Assembly (NCBI RefSeq): GCF_027474525.2
Contig: NZ_CP114882.2
Span: 310,001-374,000 of the forward strand
Length of the DNA stretch: 64,000 bases
Direction: 5' to 3'
DNA from: Flavobacterium lacustre
GTDB lineage: Bacteria > Bacteroidota > Bacteroidia > Flavobacteriales > Flavobacteriaceae
Every line of letters starts with the position of its first letter. Position 1 is the stretch's first letter. Shown one piece after another: positions 27,195 to 35,535 of this stretch. Both the position numbers and the translations under genes were made by a program. Under the pieces are notes generated by a model that did not search any database, was not told where the DNA came from, and saw only the letters and a list, made by a program, of their open reading frames with translations.

Positions 27195-29750
27195 ATGAAG
27201 ACATTACTAAACAAAAACTTTATAACGACCTTATTTTTATTTTCTATTTCGTTTTTATTTGCACAAAATAAAATAGAGGGAATCGTAACCAACGCTCAAA
27301 ACACACCCTTACAAGGAGCAACTATTTTGATTAAAGAAACAAAACGCAACACAAATTCTGATTCAGAAGGAAAATTTACTTTAGAAGTTCCTAATCCATT
27401 GCCACTTACAATTGAAATACAACTAGAAGGATATCAAACGGAAACTATTGTAGTTTCTGAAAAATTAAATATTCCATTAGAAATAAAACTTAACGAAGAA
27501 AATAAACTGGTTGAAGTTGTTATTACATCTAGAAGAAGGATAGAAAAAATACAAAATGTACCTATTCCGATATCAGTAGTAAGCGGAAAACGAGCTGAAG
27601 AAGCAGGAGCATTTAATCCAAATCGTTTAAAAGAATTGATCCCATCAGTACAATTATATTCATCTAACGGACGAAATACAACTCTTAACATCCGTGGTTT
27701 AGGTTCTTCTTTTGGACTAACTAATGACGGAATTGACCCCGGAGTTGGCTTTTATGTAGATGGTGTTTATTATGCAAGACCTGCAGCAACAGCAATTGAC
27801 TTTGTGGACATTGAACGTATTGAAGTACTTCGTGGACCACAAGGAACACTTTTTGGAAAAAATACTACAGCAGGAGCATTTAACATCACGACAAGAGCCC
27901 CAAGTTTTACATCTGGAGCAAGCTTTGAAACAAGCTATGGAAATTATAATTACATTCAGGCTAAAGCTTCTATTACAGGACCTATCAGTAAAAATTTAGC
28001 AGCTAGAGTTTCCTTTTCAGGAACTCAAAGAGACGGAACAGTTTTCAATACAACAACATTAAAACCAACAAACTCATTGAATAATGTAGGTTTTAGAGCT
28101 CAGTTACTTTATACCCCATCTGAAAACGTAAATATTACTTTTGCAGGAGATAATGCACGCCAAAGACCAGACGGAAATGCAACAGTTGTAGCTGGAGTTG
28201 TAAAAACAAAACGTGCTGCTTATCGTCAGTTTGATGCCATCATTGCCGACCTAGGTTATAAATTACCTACAACAAATCCATTTGACAGAATAACGGACGC
28301 GGATGCCCCTTTACGCGTTAACAATGATTTTGGAGGTGCTTCGATTAATGTTGACGCCAAAATTGGAAAAGGAACGCTTACCTCAACTTCTGCTTGGCGT
28401 TATTGGATTTGGGATCCAACAAATGACAGAGACTTTATTGGTTTACCAGTATTAACAAAATCTCAAGGAAACTCAAGACATGATCAATGGACACAAGAAA
28501 TTCGTTATGCAGGAGAGTTTTCTAAAAAATTAAGTGGTGTTTTTGGTGTGTTTTTGATTGACCAAGATTTAACTTCTGACCCTGTTCAAACCGAAGAATC
28601 AGGTTCCGCACAATGGAGATTTGCTCAAAACACAACTTCAGAATTATGGAAAACTCCTGGATTATTTGACGGTTTTGGAACAAAAACTACTTCAAGACTT
28701 AAAACTTTAGGTGCAGCAGTATTTAGCCAAGTGGATTGGTCAATTACAGAAAATTTACATTTATTGCCAGGTCTTCGTTTCAACTACGACAAAAAAGATG
28801 TGGATTATAAACGCGAAACATATGGCGGATTACAAACAACCGATCCTGCTTTATTAGCCTTAAAAAATGCACTTTATACCAATCAGGCTTTCAACTTTAG
28901 CGTAAATGAAAACAACTTTTCGGGACAAGTGACTTTAGCCTATAAGCCCACTAAATCTGTAAACACATTTGCTACTTTTGCCAATAGCTACAAACCAGTT
29001 GGAGTCAACTTAGGAGGTTTACCAACGGCAAGTGGTGTAACATTGATTGAATTAGCCAGAGTTAAACCTGAATATGTGACGCACTATGAAATTGGGGTAA
29101 AAACAAAACCATCTTCTCAATCCATATTAAATATTACTCTTTACAATACTGATATTAAAGACTATCAAACACAAGTTCAAACGGCTGAAGTTGGTGTTAA
29201 CAGAGGTTATTTAGCCAATGCTGAAAAAGTAAGAGTAAAAGGGGTTGAAGTCGAAGGAAGTTTAAGAGCAAGTAGTCATTTCGCATTTAACGGAGCGCTT
29301 TCTTATACTGACGGAAAATATGTATCCTTCAAAAATGCCCCTGTCCCATTGGAAGAAACTGGAGGAGCATCCGCTTTCAAAGACGTTTCAGGTGGGGATT
29401 TACCTGGGATTTCAAAGTGGTCCGGTTCGCTTGGTGGAGAATACAATACATCAGGTAAATTCTTAGATTTAAAAGGAAATTATTTTATTGCTCTAGATTC
29501 TTATGCGCGTTCAACATTTTCTTCAAGCGCTTCGCCATCGCAATATTTAAACATTGAAGGTTACGCATTATTGAATGCCAGAGTTGGTTTCCGTGCTGCT
29601 AATGGACTATCCGTTTTAATATGGGGACGCAATGTATTGAATAAAGATTACTTTGAACAATTATTACCTGCTGCTGGAAATGCCGGACACTATTCGGCTG
29701 TATTGGGAGATCCAAGTACGTATGGTATAACTTTGAAATATACTTTATAG
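27195..29750 (+). CDS. TonB-dependent receptor (non-SusC type)
   Basis: The 851-residue outer-membrane receptor has a signal peptide (LFLFSISFLFAQ), a carboxypeptidase-like beta domain (residues 25-100), and a TonB-box-like EVVITSRRR. A plug domain follows with NIRGLGSSFG, YVDGVYYARPAAT and IEVLRGPQGTLFGKNTTAG, then a 22-strand barrel ending in an aromatic-terminated strand (YGITLKYTL). No SusD partner follows, so it should import a small solute rather than glycans. The Rrf2 gene and Cys leader upstream point to a sulfur compound, or a metal complex controlled by sulfur. That is inference. Confidence 0.9.
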   Translation: MKTLLNKNFITTLFLFSISFLFAQNKIEGIVTNAQNTPLQGATILIKETKRNTNSDSEGKFTLEVPNPLPLTIEIQLEGYQTETIVVSEKLNIPLEIKLNEENKLVEVVITSRRRIEKIQNVPIPISVVSGKRAEEAGAFNPNRLKELIPSVQLYSSNGRNTTLNIRGLGSSFGLTNDGIDPGVGFYVDGVYYARPAATAIDFVDIERIEVLRGPQGTLFGKNTTAGAFNITTRAPSFTSGASFETSYGNYNYIQAKASITGPISKNLAARVSFSGTQRDGTVFNTTTLKPTNSLNNVGFRAQLLYTPSENVNITFAGDNARQRPDGNATVVAGVVKTKRAAYRQFDAIIADLGYKLPTTNPFDRITDADAPLRVNNDFGGASINVDAKIGKGTLTSTSAWRYWIWDPTNDRDFIGLPVLTKSQGNSRHDQWTQEIRYAGEFSKKLSGVFGVFLIDQDLTSDPVQTEESGSAQWRFAQNTTSELWKTPGLFDGFGTKTTSRLKTLGAAVFSQVDWSITENLHLLPGLRFNYDKKDVDYKRETYGGLQTTDPALLALKNALYTNQAFNFSVNENNFSGQVTLAYKPTKSVNTFATFANSYKPVGVNLGGLPTASGVTLIELARVKPEYVTHYEIGVKTKPSSQSILNITLYNTDIKDYQTQVQTAEVGVNRGYLANAEKVRVKGVEVEGSLRASSHFAFNGALSYTDGKYVSFKNAPVPLEETGGASAFKDVSGGDLPGISKWSGSLGGEYNTSGKFLDLKGNYFIALDSYARSTFSSSASPSQYLNIEGYALLNARVGFRAANGLSVLIWGRNVLNKDYFEQLLPAAGNAGHYSAVLGDPSTYGITLKYTL

Positions 29751-29773
29751 AAAATTATAAAAGAAACTTTTTT

Positions 29774-29816
29774 AAAAAAAGAGCCTTCAAATTAAGTTTT
29801 GAGGGTTCTTTTTTTT
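29774..29816 (+). terminator. Intrinsic terminator after the TonB receptor
   Basis: A stem of AGAGCCTTCAAA with TTTTGAGGGTTCT, allowing G-T pairs, is followed by a run of eight or more T. It ends the leader-receptor transcript. Confidence 0.85.
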
Positions 29817-29899
29817 AGATTCAAATGAAGTACTGACTGGTTTTAAATATTTCAAACCATAAAAAATAAATTAATCCTATCGTTTTTATAGCGTTTGTT

Positions 29900-29907
29900 T
29901 AAATTTG
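29900..29907 (+). promoter_or_regulatory. -7 promoter box for the DUF2490 gene
   Basis: TAAATTTG matches TAnnTTTG, 21 bases before the ATG. No consensus TTG is seen upstream. Confidence 0.4.
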
Positions 29908-29928
29908 CAAAAATTTGAATAAATTTTC

Positions 29929-30669
29929 ATGAAAATTACACCCATACTTTTTATATTCATCGGATGCTTTTTTTCCTATGGACAAACCGAAAAAAATGTA
30001 GATCATCAAAGCATACTTTGGACACGGTACTATAACCAATTAACGATTAATGACAAATGGTCTTTGCATTCTGAATTTGATAATCGAGCATTCTTAAAGC
30101 CAATCACCCAAAATCTATATGTGATACGTGTACAAGGACGATATAAAATCAATGAAACTTTAGAAACTGGAACTGGATTCAACTATTTCTCTGTCGCCAC
30201 ACAAGATCCTGAAGCTACAACAGATTTTAACACTCCCGAATACCGTGGACAACAAGACATTACCTGGAAACAAAATTTAGGCAAAATCACCTTAAATCAA
30301 CGGTTTCAAGTAGAAGAACGATTCATTCACAATGCCAATAAAACAGAACTACTTCCCGGAACTACTTTTTCATGGAGATTTAGATATCGAATGCAAGGTG
30401 ATTATACTTTTTGGAAAGCAGAAAACCGATTTTTAAAAGCAATTGTTTCAGATGAAATTCTGATAAATGCAGGAAAAAGCATAATCAAAAATACTTTTGA
30501 TCAAAATAGAGTATACACAGCTTTACAATATGGAGCTAATAAAAACATTGTTTTAGAGCTGGGCTATTTAAATAGTTTTCAACAAAGAGCCAGTGGAATT
30601 GATTTTTTCAATCGTGACATTATCCGATTTAGTTTTATTCATAAAATAAAACTGAACAAGAAAGTTTAA
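29929..30669 (+). CDS. DUF2490 outer-membrane beta-barrel-like protein
   Basis: The 246-residue protein has a signal peptide (PILFIFIGCFFSYGQ). The mature part is rich in alternating aromatic strands (ILWTRYYNQLTINDKWSLHS, ITWKQNLGKITLNQRFQVEE) ending in FSFIHKIKLNKKV. This matches DUF2490, predicted small outer-membrane barrels. A terminator and its own promoter separate it from the TonB receptor, so it is probably an independent gene. The function is unknown. Confidence 0.82.
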   Translation: MKITPILFIFIGCFFSYGQTEKNVDHQSILWTRYYNQLTINDKWSLHSEFDNRAFLKPITQNLYVIRVQGRYKINETLETGTGFNYFSVATQDPEATTDFNTPEYRGQQDITWKQNLGKITLNQRFQVEERFIHNANKTELLPGTTFSWRFRYRMQGDYTFWKAENRFLKAIVSDEILINAGKSIIKNTFDQNRVYTALQYGANKNIVLELGYLNSFQQRASGIDFFNRDIIRFSFIHKIKLNKKV

Positions 30670-30673
30670 ACCA

Positions 30674-30706
30674 AAAAAAGTCCCGATTACTCGGGACTTT
30701 TTTTTT
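30674..30706. terminator. Bidirectional terminator between DUF2490 and der
   Basis: AAAGTCCCGA and TCGGGACTTT form a 10-bp perfect stem with loop TTAC, flanked by A and T runs. It serves the two converging genes. Confidence 0.92.
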
Positions 30707-32015
30707 ATTTTTCTCTAATATAAATATCTATTGGCACTCCTGAAAAGTCCCAGTTTTCTCTGATTTTATTTTCCAAATAGCGCTTGTAAGGCTCTTTAAC
30801 ATATTGTGGCATATTAGCAAAAAACACAAATTGTGGTGTTGGTGTTGGTAACTGCATACAATATTTAATTTTCACATATTTCCCTTTGGTTGCTGGCGGA
30901 GGATACGCTTCAATCACTTTCAACATAAACTCATTGAATTTTGAAGTAGCAATATGTTGCTTTCTATTTTCAAAAACTTGAACGGTAGCTTCCAAAGCTT
31001 TCAACAAACGTTGTTTAGTCAAAGCAGAAACAAAAAGAATAGGCACATCTGTAAATGGCATTAATTCTTCTCTAATTTTAGCTTCGTAATCACGAGTTGA
31101 CATGGTATCTTTTTCGACCAAATCCCATTTATTTACAAGAATTACAACACCTTTTCGGTTTTTCTCGGCTAACCAAAAAATACTTTGGTCCTGCCCTTCA
31201 AATCCACGAGTAGCATCAATAATCAAGATACAAATATCCGAATGTTCAATCGCACGAACCGAACGCATTACTGAATAAAACTCTAGATCTTCTTTTACTT
31301 TCGCTTTACGACGAATTCCCGCAGTATCCACCAAGTTAAATTCAAAACCAAAACGATCAAATTTAGTATCAATAGCATCACGCGTAGTTCCGGCAATATC
31401 CGTAACTATGTATCTATCTTTACCAATTAAGGCATTAATGAAACTTGATTTTCCGGCATTAGGACGACCTACAACCGCAAAGCGAGGTAAAACTACTTCT
31501 TCTTGAGTTGGTTCTGGTTTTATAGGAAAAGCATCAATCAATGCATCCAACAAATCTCCTGTACCACTTCCCGAAATACTGGCAAACGTAAAATATTCTC
31601 CTAAACCAAGGTTATAAAACTCAATTGCATCTTTCTCACGCATCGCATTATCTACCTTATTTACAGCAAGTAAAACAGGCTTAGTCACTTTACGTAACAA
31701 TCTCGCAACGGCGTCATCCATTGGTGTTATACCTTCTTCAACATCCACCACAAAAATAATAACATCAGCTTCATCGATAGCCAATTCTACTTGTTTACGA
31801 ATTTCGCCTTCAAAGACGTCATCCGATCCACGCACATATCCACCGGTATCAATTACAGAAAACTCTTTTCCGTTCCACTCGCTTTTACCGTAGTTTCTAT
31901 CTCTGGTAACCCCAGAAACCGAATCCACAATAGCTTCTCTTCTTTGTATCAGCCTATTAAAAAGGGTTGATTTCCCTACATTAGGTCTTCCTACTATCGC
32001 AACAATATTGTTCAT
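30705..32015 (-). CDS. der: Ribosome-assembly GTPase Der
   Basis: Der (EngA) is an essential tandem GTPase for 50S subunit maturation. The 436-residue protein has two G domains: the first with [18 protein letters not shown] and NKVD, the second with [18 protein letters not shown] and NKWD. A C-terminal KH-like domain ends at IDIYIREK. Length and order are normal. Another ribosome GTPase, era, is encoded 0.8 kb away on the same strand. Confidence 0.98.
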   Translation of the reverse strand: MNNIVAIVGRPNVGKSTLFNRLIQRREAIVDSVSGVTRDRNYGKSEWNGKEFSVIDTGGYVRGSDDVFEGEIRKQVELAIDEADVIIFVVDVEEGITPMDDAVARLLRKVTKPVLLAVNKVDNAMREKDAIEFYNLGLGEYFTFASISGSGTGDLLDALIDAFPIKPEPTQEEVVLPRFAVVGRPNAGKSSFINALIGKDRYIVTDIAGTTRDAIDTKFDRFGFEFNLVDTAGIRRKAKVKEDLEFYSVMRSVRAIEHSDICILIIDATRGFEGQDQSIFWLAEKNRKGVVILVNKWDLVEKDTMSTRDYEAKIREELMPFTDVPILFVSALTKQRLLKALEATVQVFENRKQHIATSKFNEFMLKVIEAYPPPATKGKYVKIKYCMQLPTPTPQFVFFANMPQYVKEPYKRYLENKIRENWDFSGVPIDIYIREK

Positions 32016-32123
32016 AATCCTAAATTCAAATATTTTGCAAAGGTAGTGTTTAAAACCATGACTATCAATTTTTTTGCTATATTAGCTAATCGTTACTTTT
32101 TTTATACTTATAAGTTTCCTCTT

Positions 32124-32621
32124 ATGAATACTACAAATGACATCCGACTTCGACTTCGTTTTTATAAAGATCTCAATGAAAACGTTGATGCATTACGCCA
32201 AAAGTTCGAAAAATACACCACCATAAACTCCAGTGATTACTTCGTAAAAATAAGGGGTTATCACATCTGGCTAAACATCAAAGGCACTAAAAAAGCCTAT
32301 TGGTCACCACATTTGCATTTAGAATTAGAACCAAAAAGCACTACCGAAACCCACATCCGGGGACTATTTGGCCCAGACCCAACTTTATGGACCTTCTTCA
32401 TGTTTTTGCACTTTATGATAGGAGGAACTTTTTTAATTTTTTGCGGAATCGCTTATTCGGATTATGTCTTGAAATCACCCGTTCGAAACGACCTTATCGT
32501 TATGACTTTAATGGTAATTGCCTGGATTTTACTTTACTTTATTGCCAAACAAATCAGAAGCAACGGCCATCAACAAATGAATGATTTAGAAGCCTTATTT
32601 CTAGAAATAATAGCATCCTGA
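32124..32621 (+). CDS. Hypothetical protein with two membrane spans (165 aa)
   Basis: The 165-residue protein has a soluble N-terminal part (residues 1-85, with SDYFVKIRGYHIWLNIKGTK and a histidine pair in SPHLHLELE) and two C-terminal membrane helices (near residues 91-112 and 125-142). It resembles small unnamed Flavobacteriia membrane proteins; no function is known. The ATG at 32124 is favoured over an earlier in-frame start because the upstream codons are hydrophobic and atypical. The end of the gene overlaps the outer arm of a dispersed repeat. Confidence 0.65.
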   Translation: MNTTNDIRLRLRFYKDLNENVDALRQKFEKYTTINSSDYFVKIRGYHIWLNIKGTKKAYWSPHLHLELEPKSTTETHIRGLFGPDPTLWTFFMFLHFMIGGTFLIFCGIAYSDYVLKSPVRNDLIVMTLMVIAWILLYFIAKQIRSNGHQQMNDLEALFLEIIAS

Positions 32622-32706
32622 TTATTTTCGGGAGCTATTTCCTGCTATCCGTTCTATCTTTTGCGCCGAACGCCGGCACAAAAGGATGCCACTTCTATCA
32701 GGGCTA
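32611..32706 (+). repeat. Dispersed hairpin repeat, copy 2 (small core)
   Basis: GCTATCCGTT and CACTTCTATCAGGGCT flank a compact hairpin, CTTTTG-CGCCG with CCGGC-ACAAAAG. The outer arms TAGCatCCTGAT and ATCAGGGCTA are also complementary. The end motifs match the element at 22905-23046. It lies between the 165-aa gene and the end of era and could help end both transcripts. As I recall, similar elements occur many times in Flavobacterium genomes. Confidence 0.65.
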
Positions 32707-32782
32707 AAAAAAAAATCAGACAGCAGCATCAGTAAAACCGATCACCTCTATCTGAAATTTATTATTTAAATCCGTAGTTTAA

Positions 32783-33664
32783 CTATTGATTATAACCAAA
32801 ACGCTTTAACATATTTGCGTTACTTCTCCAGTTTTTATTTACTTTCACGTACAATTCGATATGAATTTGCTTTCCAAAAAATTTCTCTAAATCAGCACGA
32901 GAATCCATTCCTACTTTCTTCAAAGCAGCCCCTTTATGCCCGATAATGATTCCTTTTTGAGTATCACGTTCTACCATAATCAACGAACGAATGCGAATAA
33001 TATTCTCATCTTCAAAAAATTCTTCGGTTACAATTTCAACCGCATACGGAATTTCTTTACTGTAATTCAATAATATTTTTTCACGAATAGTCTCATTTAC
33101 AAAGAAACGTTCCGGTTTATCCGTCAATTGATCTTTCGGATAATACGCTGGAGATTCCGGTAACAATTCGATTATTCTTTGAAAAACTTCAGGAACATTA
33201 AAATTCTGCAACGCAGATATTGGATAAATTTCCGCATTTGGAACTTTGGCAGTCCAAAACGCCACTTGGGTTTCTAATTGTTCTTGGTTTGAATTATCAA
33301 TTTTGTTCAATAGCAACAAAACTGGAATTTTTGAATGGATGATTTTATTAAAGAAAGCTTCATCTTTCAATTCTTGTTCACCAATTTCGACCATGTAAAT
33401 CAAAATATCCGCATCTTCAAAAGCAGACTTTACAAAATTCATCATCGATTCCTGCATTTCATAAGCAGGTTTAATGATTCCCGGAGTATCGGATAAGATT
33501 AATTGAAAATCTTCTCCATTTACAATTCCAAGGATTCTATGACGCGTTGTTTGTGCTTTTGACGTAATAATTGATAATCTTTCTCCAACAAAGGCATTCA
33601 TTAGAGTTGATTTCCCAACATTTGGATTTCCTATGATGTTTACAAAACCTGCTTTATGTGACAT
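32783..33664 (-). CDS. era: Ribosome-assembly GTPase Era
   Basis: Era binds 16S rRNA and assists 30S maturation. The 293-residue protein has the G domain ([28 protein letters not shown]) and a C-terminal KH domain with IIGHKGAALKKVG and the closing YVKVNKNWRSN region. Size and order are standard. Its promoter region abuts the divergent tRNA genes. Confidence 0.98.
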   Translation of the reverse strand: MSHKAGFVNIIGNPNVGKSTLMNAFVGERLSIITSKAQTTRHRILGIVNGEDFQLILSDTPGIIKPAYEMQESMMNFVKSAFEDADILIYMVEIGEQELKDEAFFNKIIHSKIPVLLLLNKIDNSNQEQLETQVAFWTAKVPNAEIYPISALQNFNVPEVFQRIIELLPESPAYYPKDQLTDKPERFFVNETIREKILLNYSKEIPYAVEIVTEEFFEDENIIRIRSLIMVERDTQKGIIIGHKGAALKKVGMDSRADLEKFFGKQIHIELYVKVNKNWRSNANMLKRFGYNQ

Positions 33665-33739
33665 TTCTATACTAATTTATCGTGCAAAGGTAGACATATC
33701 AAGTCAATAGACGAAATAAAACATTTTTTAAAATTTTCA

Positions 33740-33769
33740 TTGAATTTGTGAAATTTCGTTGTACATTTG
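33740..33769 (+). promoter_or_regulatory. Consensus promoter of the initiator tRNA genes
   Basis: TTG at 33740-33742 and TACATTTG at 33762-33769 are separated by 19 bases, matching the Bacteroidota housekeeping promoter exactly. The first tRNA starts 13 bases later. Confidence 0.8.
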
Positions 33770-33781
33770 CACCCGAAACAA

Positions 33782-33854
33782 CGCGGGATAGAGCAGTAGG
33801 CAGCTCGTCGGGCTCATAACCCGAAGGTCACAGGTTCGAGTCCTGTTCCCGCTA
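33782..33854 (+). tRNA. Initiator tRNA-Met (CAT), copy 1
   Basis: The sequence folds as a tRNA with acceptor strands CGCGGGA and TCCCGCT, a D arm GAGC/GCTC, an anticodon arm with loop CTCATAA closed by the three G-C pairs that mark initiators, and a T arm with TTCGAGT. Position 1 is C and position 72 is T, the unpaired end that marks an initiator. CCA is not encoded. Confidence 0.95.
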
Positions 33855-33886
33855 CTAAGAATTTTATTGAAATTACAAACGCACAT

Positions 33887-33959
33887 CGCGGGATAGAGCA
33901 GTAGGCAGCTCGTCGGGCTCATAACCCGAAGGTCACAGGTTCGAGTCCTGTTCCCGCTA
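33887..33959 (+). tRNA. Initiator tRNA-Met (CAT), copy 2
   Basis: This is an exact second copy of the preceding initiator tRNA, 32 bases downstream. It probably comes from the same primary transcript. It has the same C1-T72 mismatch, three G-C pairs under the anticodon loop and no encoded CCA. Confidence 0.95.
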
Positions 33960-33967
33960 CTAAGGAT

Positions 33968-33996
33968 AACCCATCAACATTTTGATGGGTTTTTTC
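33968..33996 (+). terminator. Terminator after the tRNA pair
   Basis: AACCCATCAA and TTGATGGGTT form a perfect 10-bp stem with a 4-base loop and are followed by a T run. Confidence 0.92.
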
Positions 33997-34061
33997 ATTT
34001 AAGGTAATTAAATATCTTACGCTCATCGTTTCTTGATATAAGGATTCCACTTAGTTGCAGC

Positions 34062-34166
34062 TTAGCTATAATAAGAAATACTTGGAACGGCAGTACATTC
34101 GTTTTTTTGAACAAAAAGAAATAATATCGTAAAGAGCATTAGTGACATTAAGAATTCTTTTTTCAT
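34062..34166 (-). CDS. Possible small secreted peptide with in-frame stop
   Basis: On the minus strand an ATG opens a 34-codon ORF with a strong signal-like hydrophobic stretch (LMSLMLFTILFLFV) and a short tail ending SISYYS. The TAA is followed in the same frame by AATKWNPYIKKR and a second stop. The reading frame was probably longer and is now interrupted, or it is chance. The rest of the gap between the tRNAs and the MFS gene is AT-rich without further signals. Confidence 0.3.
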   Translation of the reverse strand: MKKEFLMSLMLFTILFLFVQKNECTAVPSISYYS

Positions 34167-34265
34167 TTTATAGAAGATAATAAAAGCTATAAAAATTCAC
34201 TTTTAAAGATTTGATTTATATAAACGATAAATGTGAAAAAGCAGCAACATTAAAAGAAAACAAAA

Positions 34266-34303
34266 AAAACACTATTCAATTACAATTGAGTAGTGTTTTT
34301 TTT
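34266..34303 (-). terminator. Terminator at the end of the mannan operon
   Basis: AACACTATTCAATT and AATTGAGTAGTGTT form a long stem with one wobble pair, with A and T runs on either side. It lies 56 bases beyond the MFS stop. Confidence 0.85.
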
Positions 34304-34358
34304 TAAGAATATTTAATTCTCAGTTTTTTTGGTCTATAGTAAAATACTATTTCATGAA

Positions 34359-35525
34359 TCAATTTGCAGCGGAAGAAGAGCCTAACTTAAAAGAACAGAA
34401 TAACAAATAGCTACCACAAATTAATAATATTAGTATTGATCCTTGTTGGGAACCTAAAGCGTCAGTTGCAAAACCCATTAAAGGCGGAAAAATTGCACCT
34501 CCTGCAACACCCGTTATCATTAAACCTGATATTTCATTAGTTGCTAAAGGTTTTGATTTAATCGCAAGGGTATAAATGACAGCGAAAATACTAGACGAAG
34601 CAAAAGCGACAACACTTACCAAAATCAAAATCATTATTTGACTTTGAACAAATAACAAACCTACAAGTGCCATTGCCACCACTATCATATTCACTTTAAA
34701 AAAAGATTTTTCTGAAAACTTTGACAAAAGTAAAACTCCAAAAACTGTACCTATAGTTCGTGCTGCAAAATACCAACTTGATCCATACGTAGCAGCTTCT
34801 TTAGCGAGTCCTACTCTTTCAATTAATAATTTTGGAGTTACGGTATTCATACCTACATCTAAACCTACCATACATAAAATCCCTAAAAAAGACAATAAAA
34901 TATTTTTATCTTGTAATAATCCAATTGTTTTTCTAAAACTTGCTGTTTGTTTTTCTAGGACTGTTTCTTCAATCTTTGTAAAAAATAACCAAACTAACGA
35001 CAAAGAAGTTATAGCTGTATAGACATAAAAACTTTTTTCCCATGAGCCATAATGCAAAGAAAAATAACCTACAATTAATGGTCCTGTAAATGATGATATT
35101 GCTTTGACAAACTGTCCTCCTGTTATAAAACTCGTGAGTTGTTTACCACTTACCACATCAGTTATCAAAGGGTTTAGTGAGACTTGTAAAATCGTATTAC
35201 CTATACCTAGAAGGATAAAGGTAATATAACAGTTGGTCTCTGTAAAAGATATCATAGGAATTAATGTAGCAATTAAAGTGCATGCTAAACCTAATAAAAC
35301 AAGGTTTTTTCTCCCGTATTTATCCATAGCAAGTGCGGCAGGAATGGATAGAATAAAAAACCATAGAAAAACAAGAGATGGTAAAAACCCCGCTTGTGTT
35401 TCACTCCAATTAAACTGAGATTGGGCATAAGTAACCGAGATTCCCACAAGGTCGCAGAAACCCATAATAAAAAACCCAAACAAAATAGGAAGAAGTTTTA
35501 TAAATGTAGATTGTTGATTTTTCAT
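34359..35525 (-). CDS. MFS transporter, probable mannose importer
   Basis: The 388-residue protein has twelve predicted spans, and the conserved loop MDKYGRKNLVLLG between helices 2 and 3 is the major facilitator signature. It is the last gene of the alpha-mannan operon, 10 bases after a GH92 gene, so mannose or a small manno-oligosaccharide is the likely substrate, moved across the inner membrane with protons. The ATG at 35525 is preferred over a GTG 14 codons upstream that lies inside the preceding gene. The substrate is inferred from context. Confidence 0.88.
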   Translation of the reverse strand: MKNQQSTFIKLLPILFGFFIMGFCDLVGISVTYAQSQFNWSETQAGFLPSLVFLWFFILSIPAALAMDKYGRKNLVLLGLACTLIATLIPMISFTETNCYITFILLGIGNTILQVSLNPLITDVVSGKQLTSFITGGQFVKAISSFTGPLIVGYFSLHYGSWEKSFYVYTAITSLSLVWLFFTKIEETVLEKQTASFRKTIGLLQDKNILLSFLGILCMVGLDVGMNTVTPKLLIERVGLAKEAATYGSSWYFAARTIGTVFGVLLLSKFSEKSFFKVNMIVVAMALVGLLFVQSQIMILILVSVVAFASSSIFAVIYTLAIKSKPLATNEISGLMITGVAGGAIFPPLMGFATDALGSQQGSILILLICGSYLLFCSFKLGSSSAAN

Positions 35526-35535
35526 GTTTATTTTC

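Noticed and set aside
33737..33922. Minus-strand ORF across the tRNA genes
   Set aside because: It contains an internal duplication that is simply the two tRNA copies; no gene is likely over functional tRNAs.
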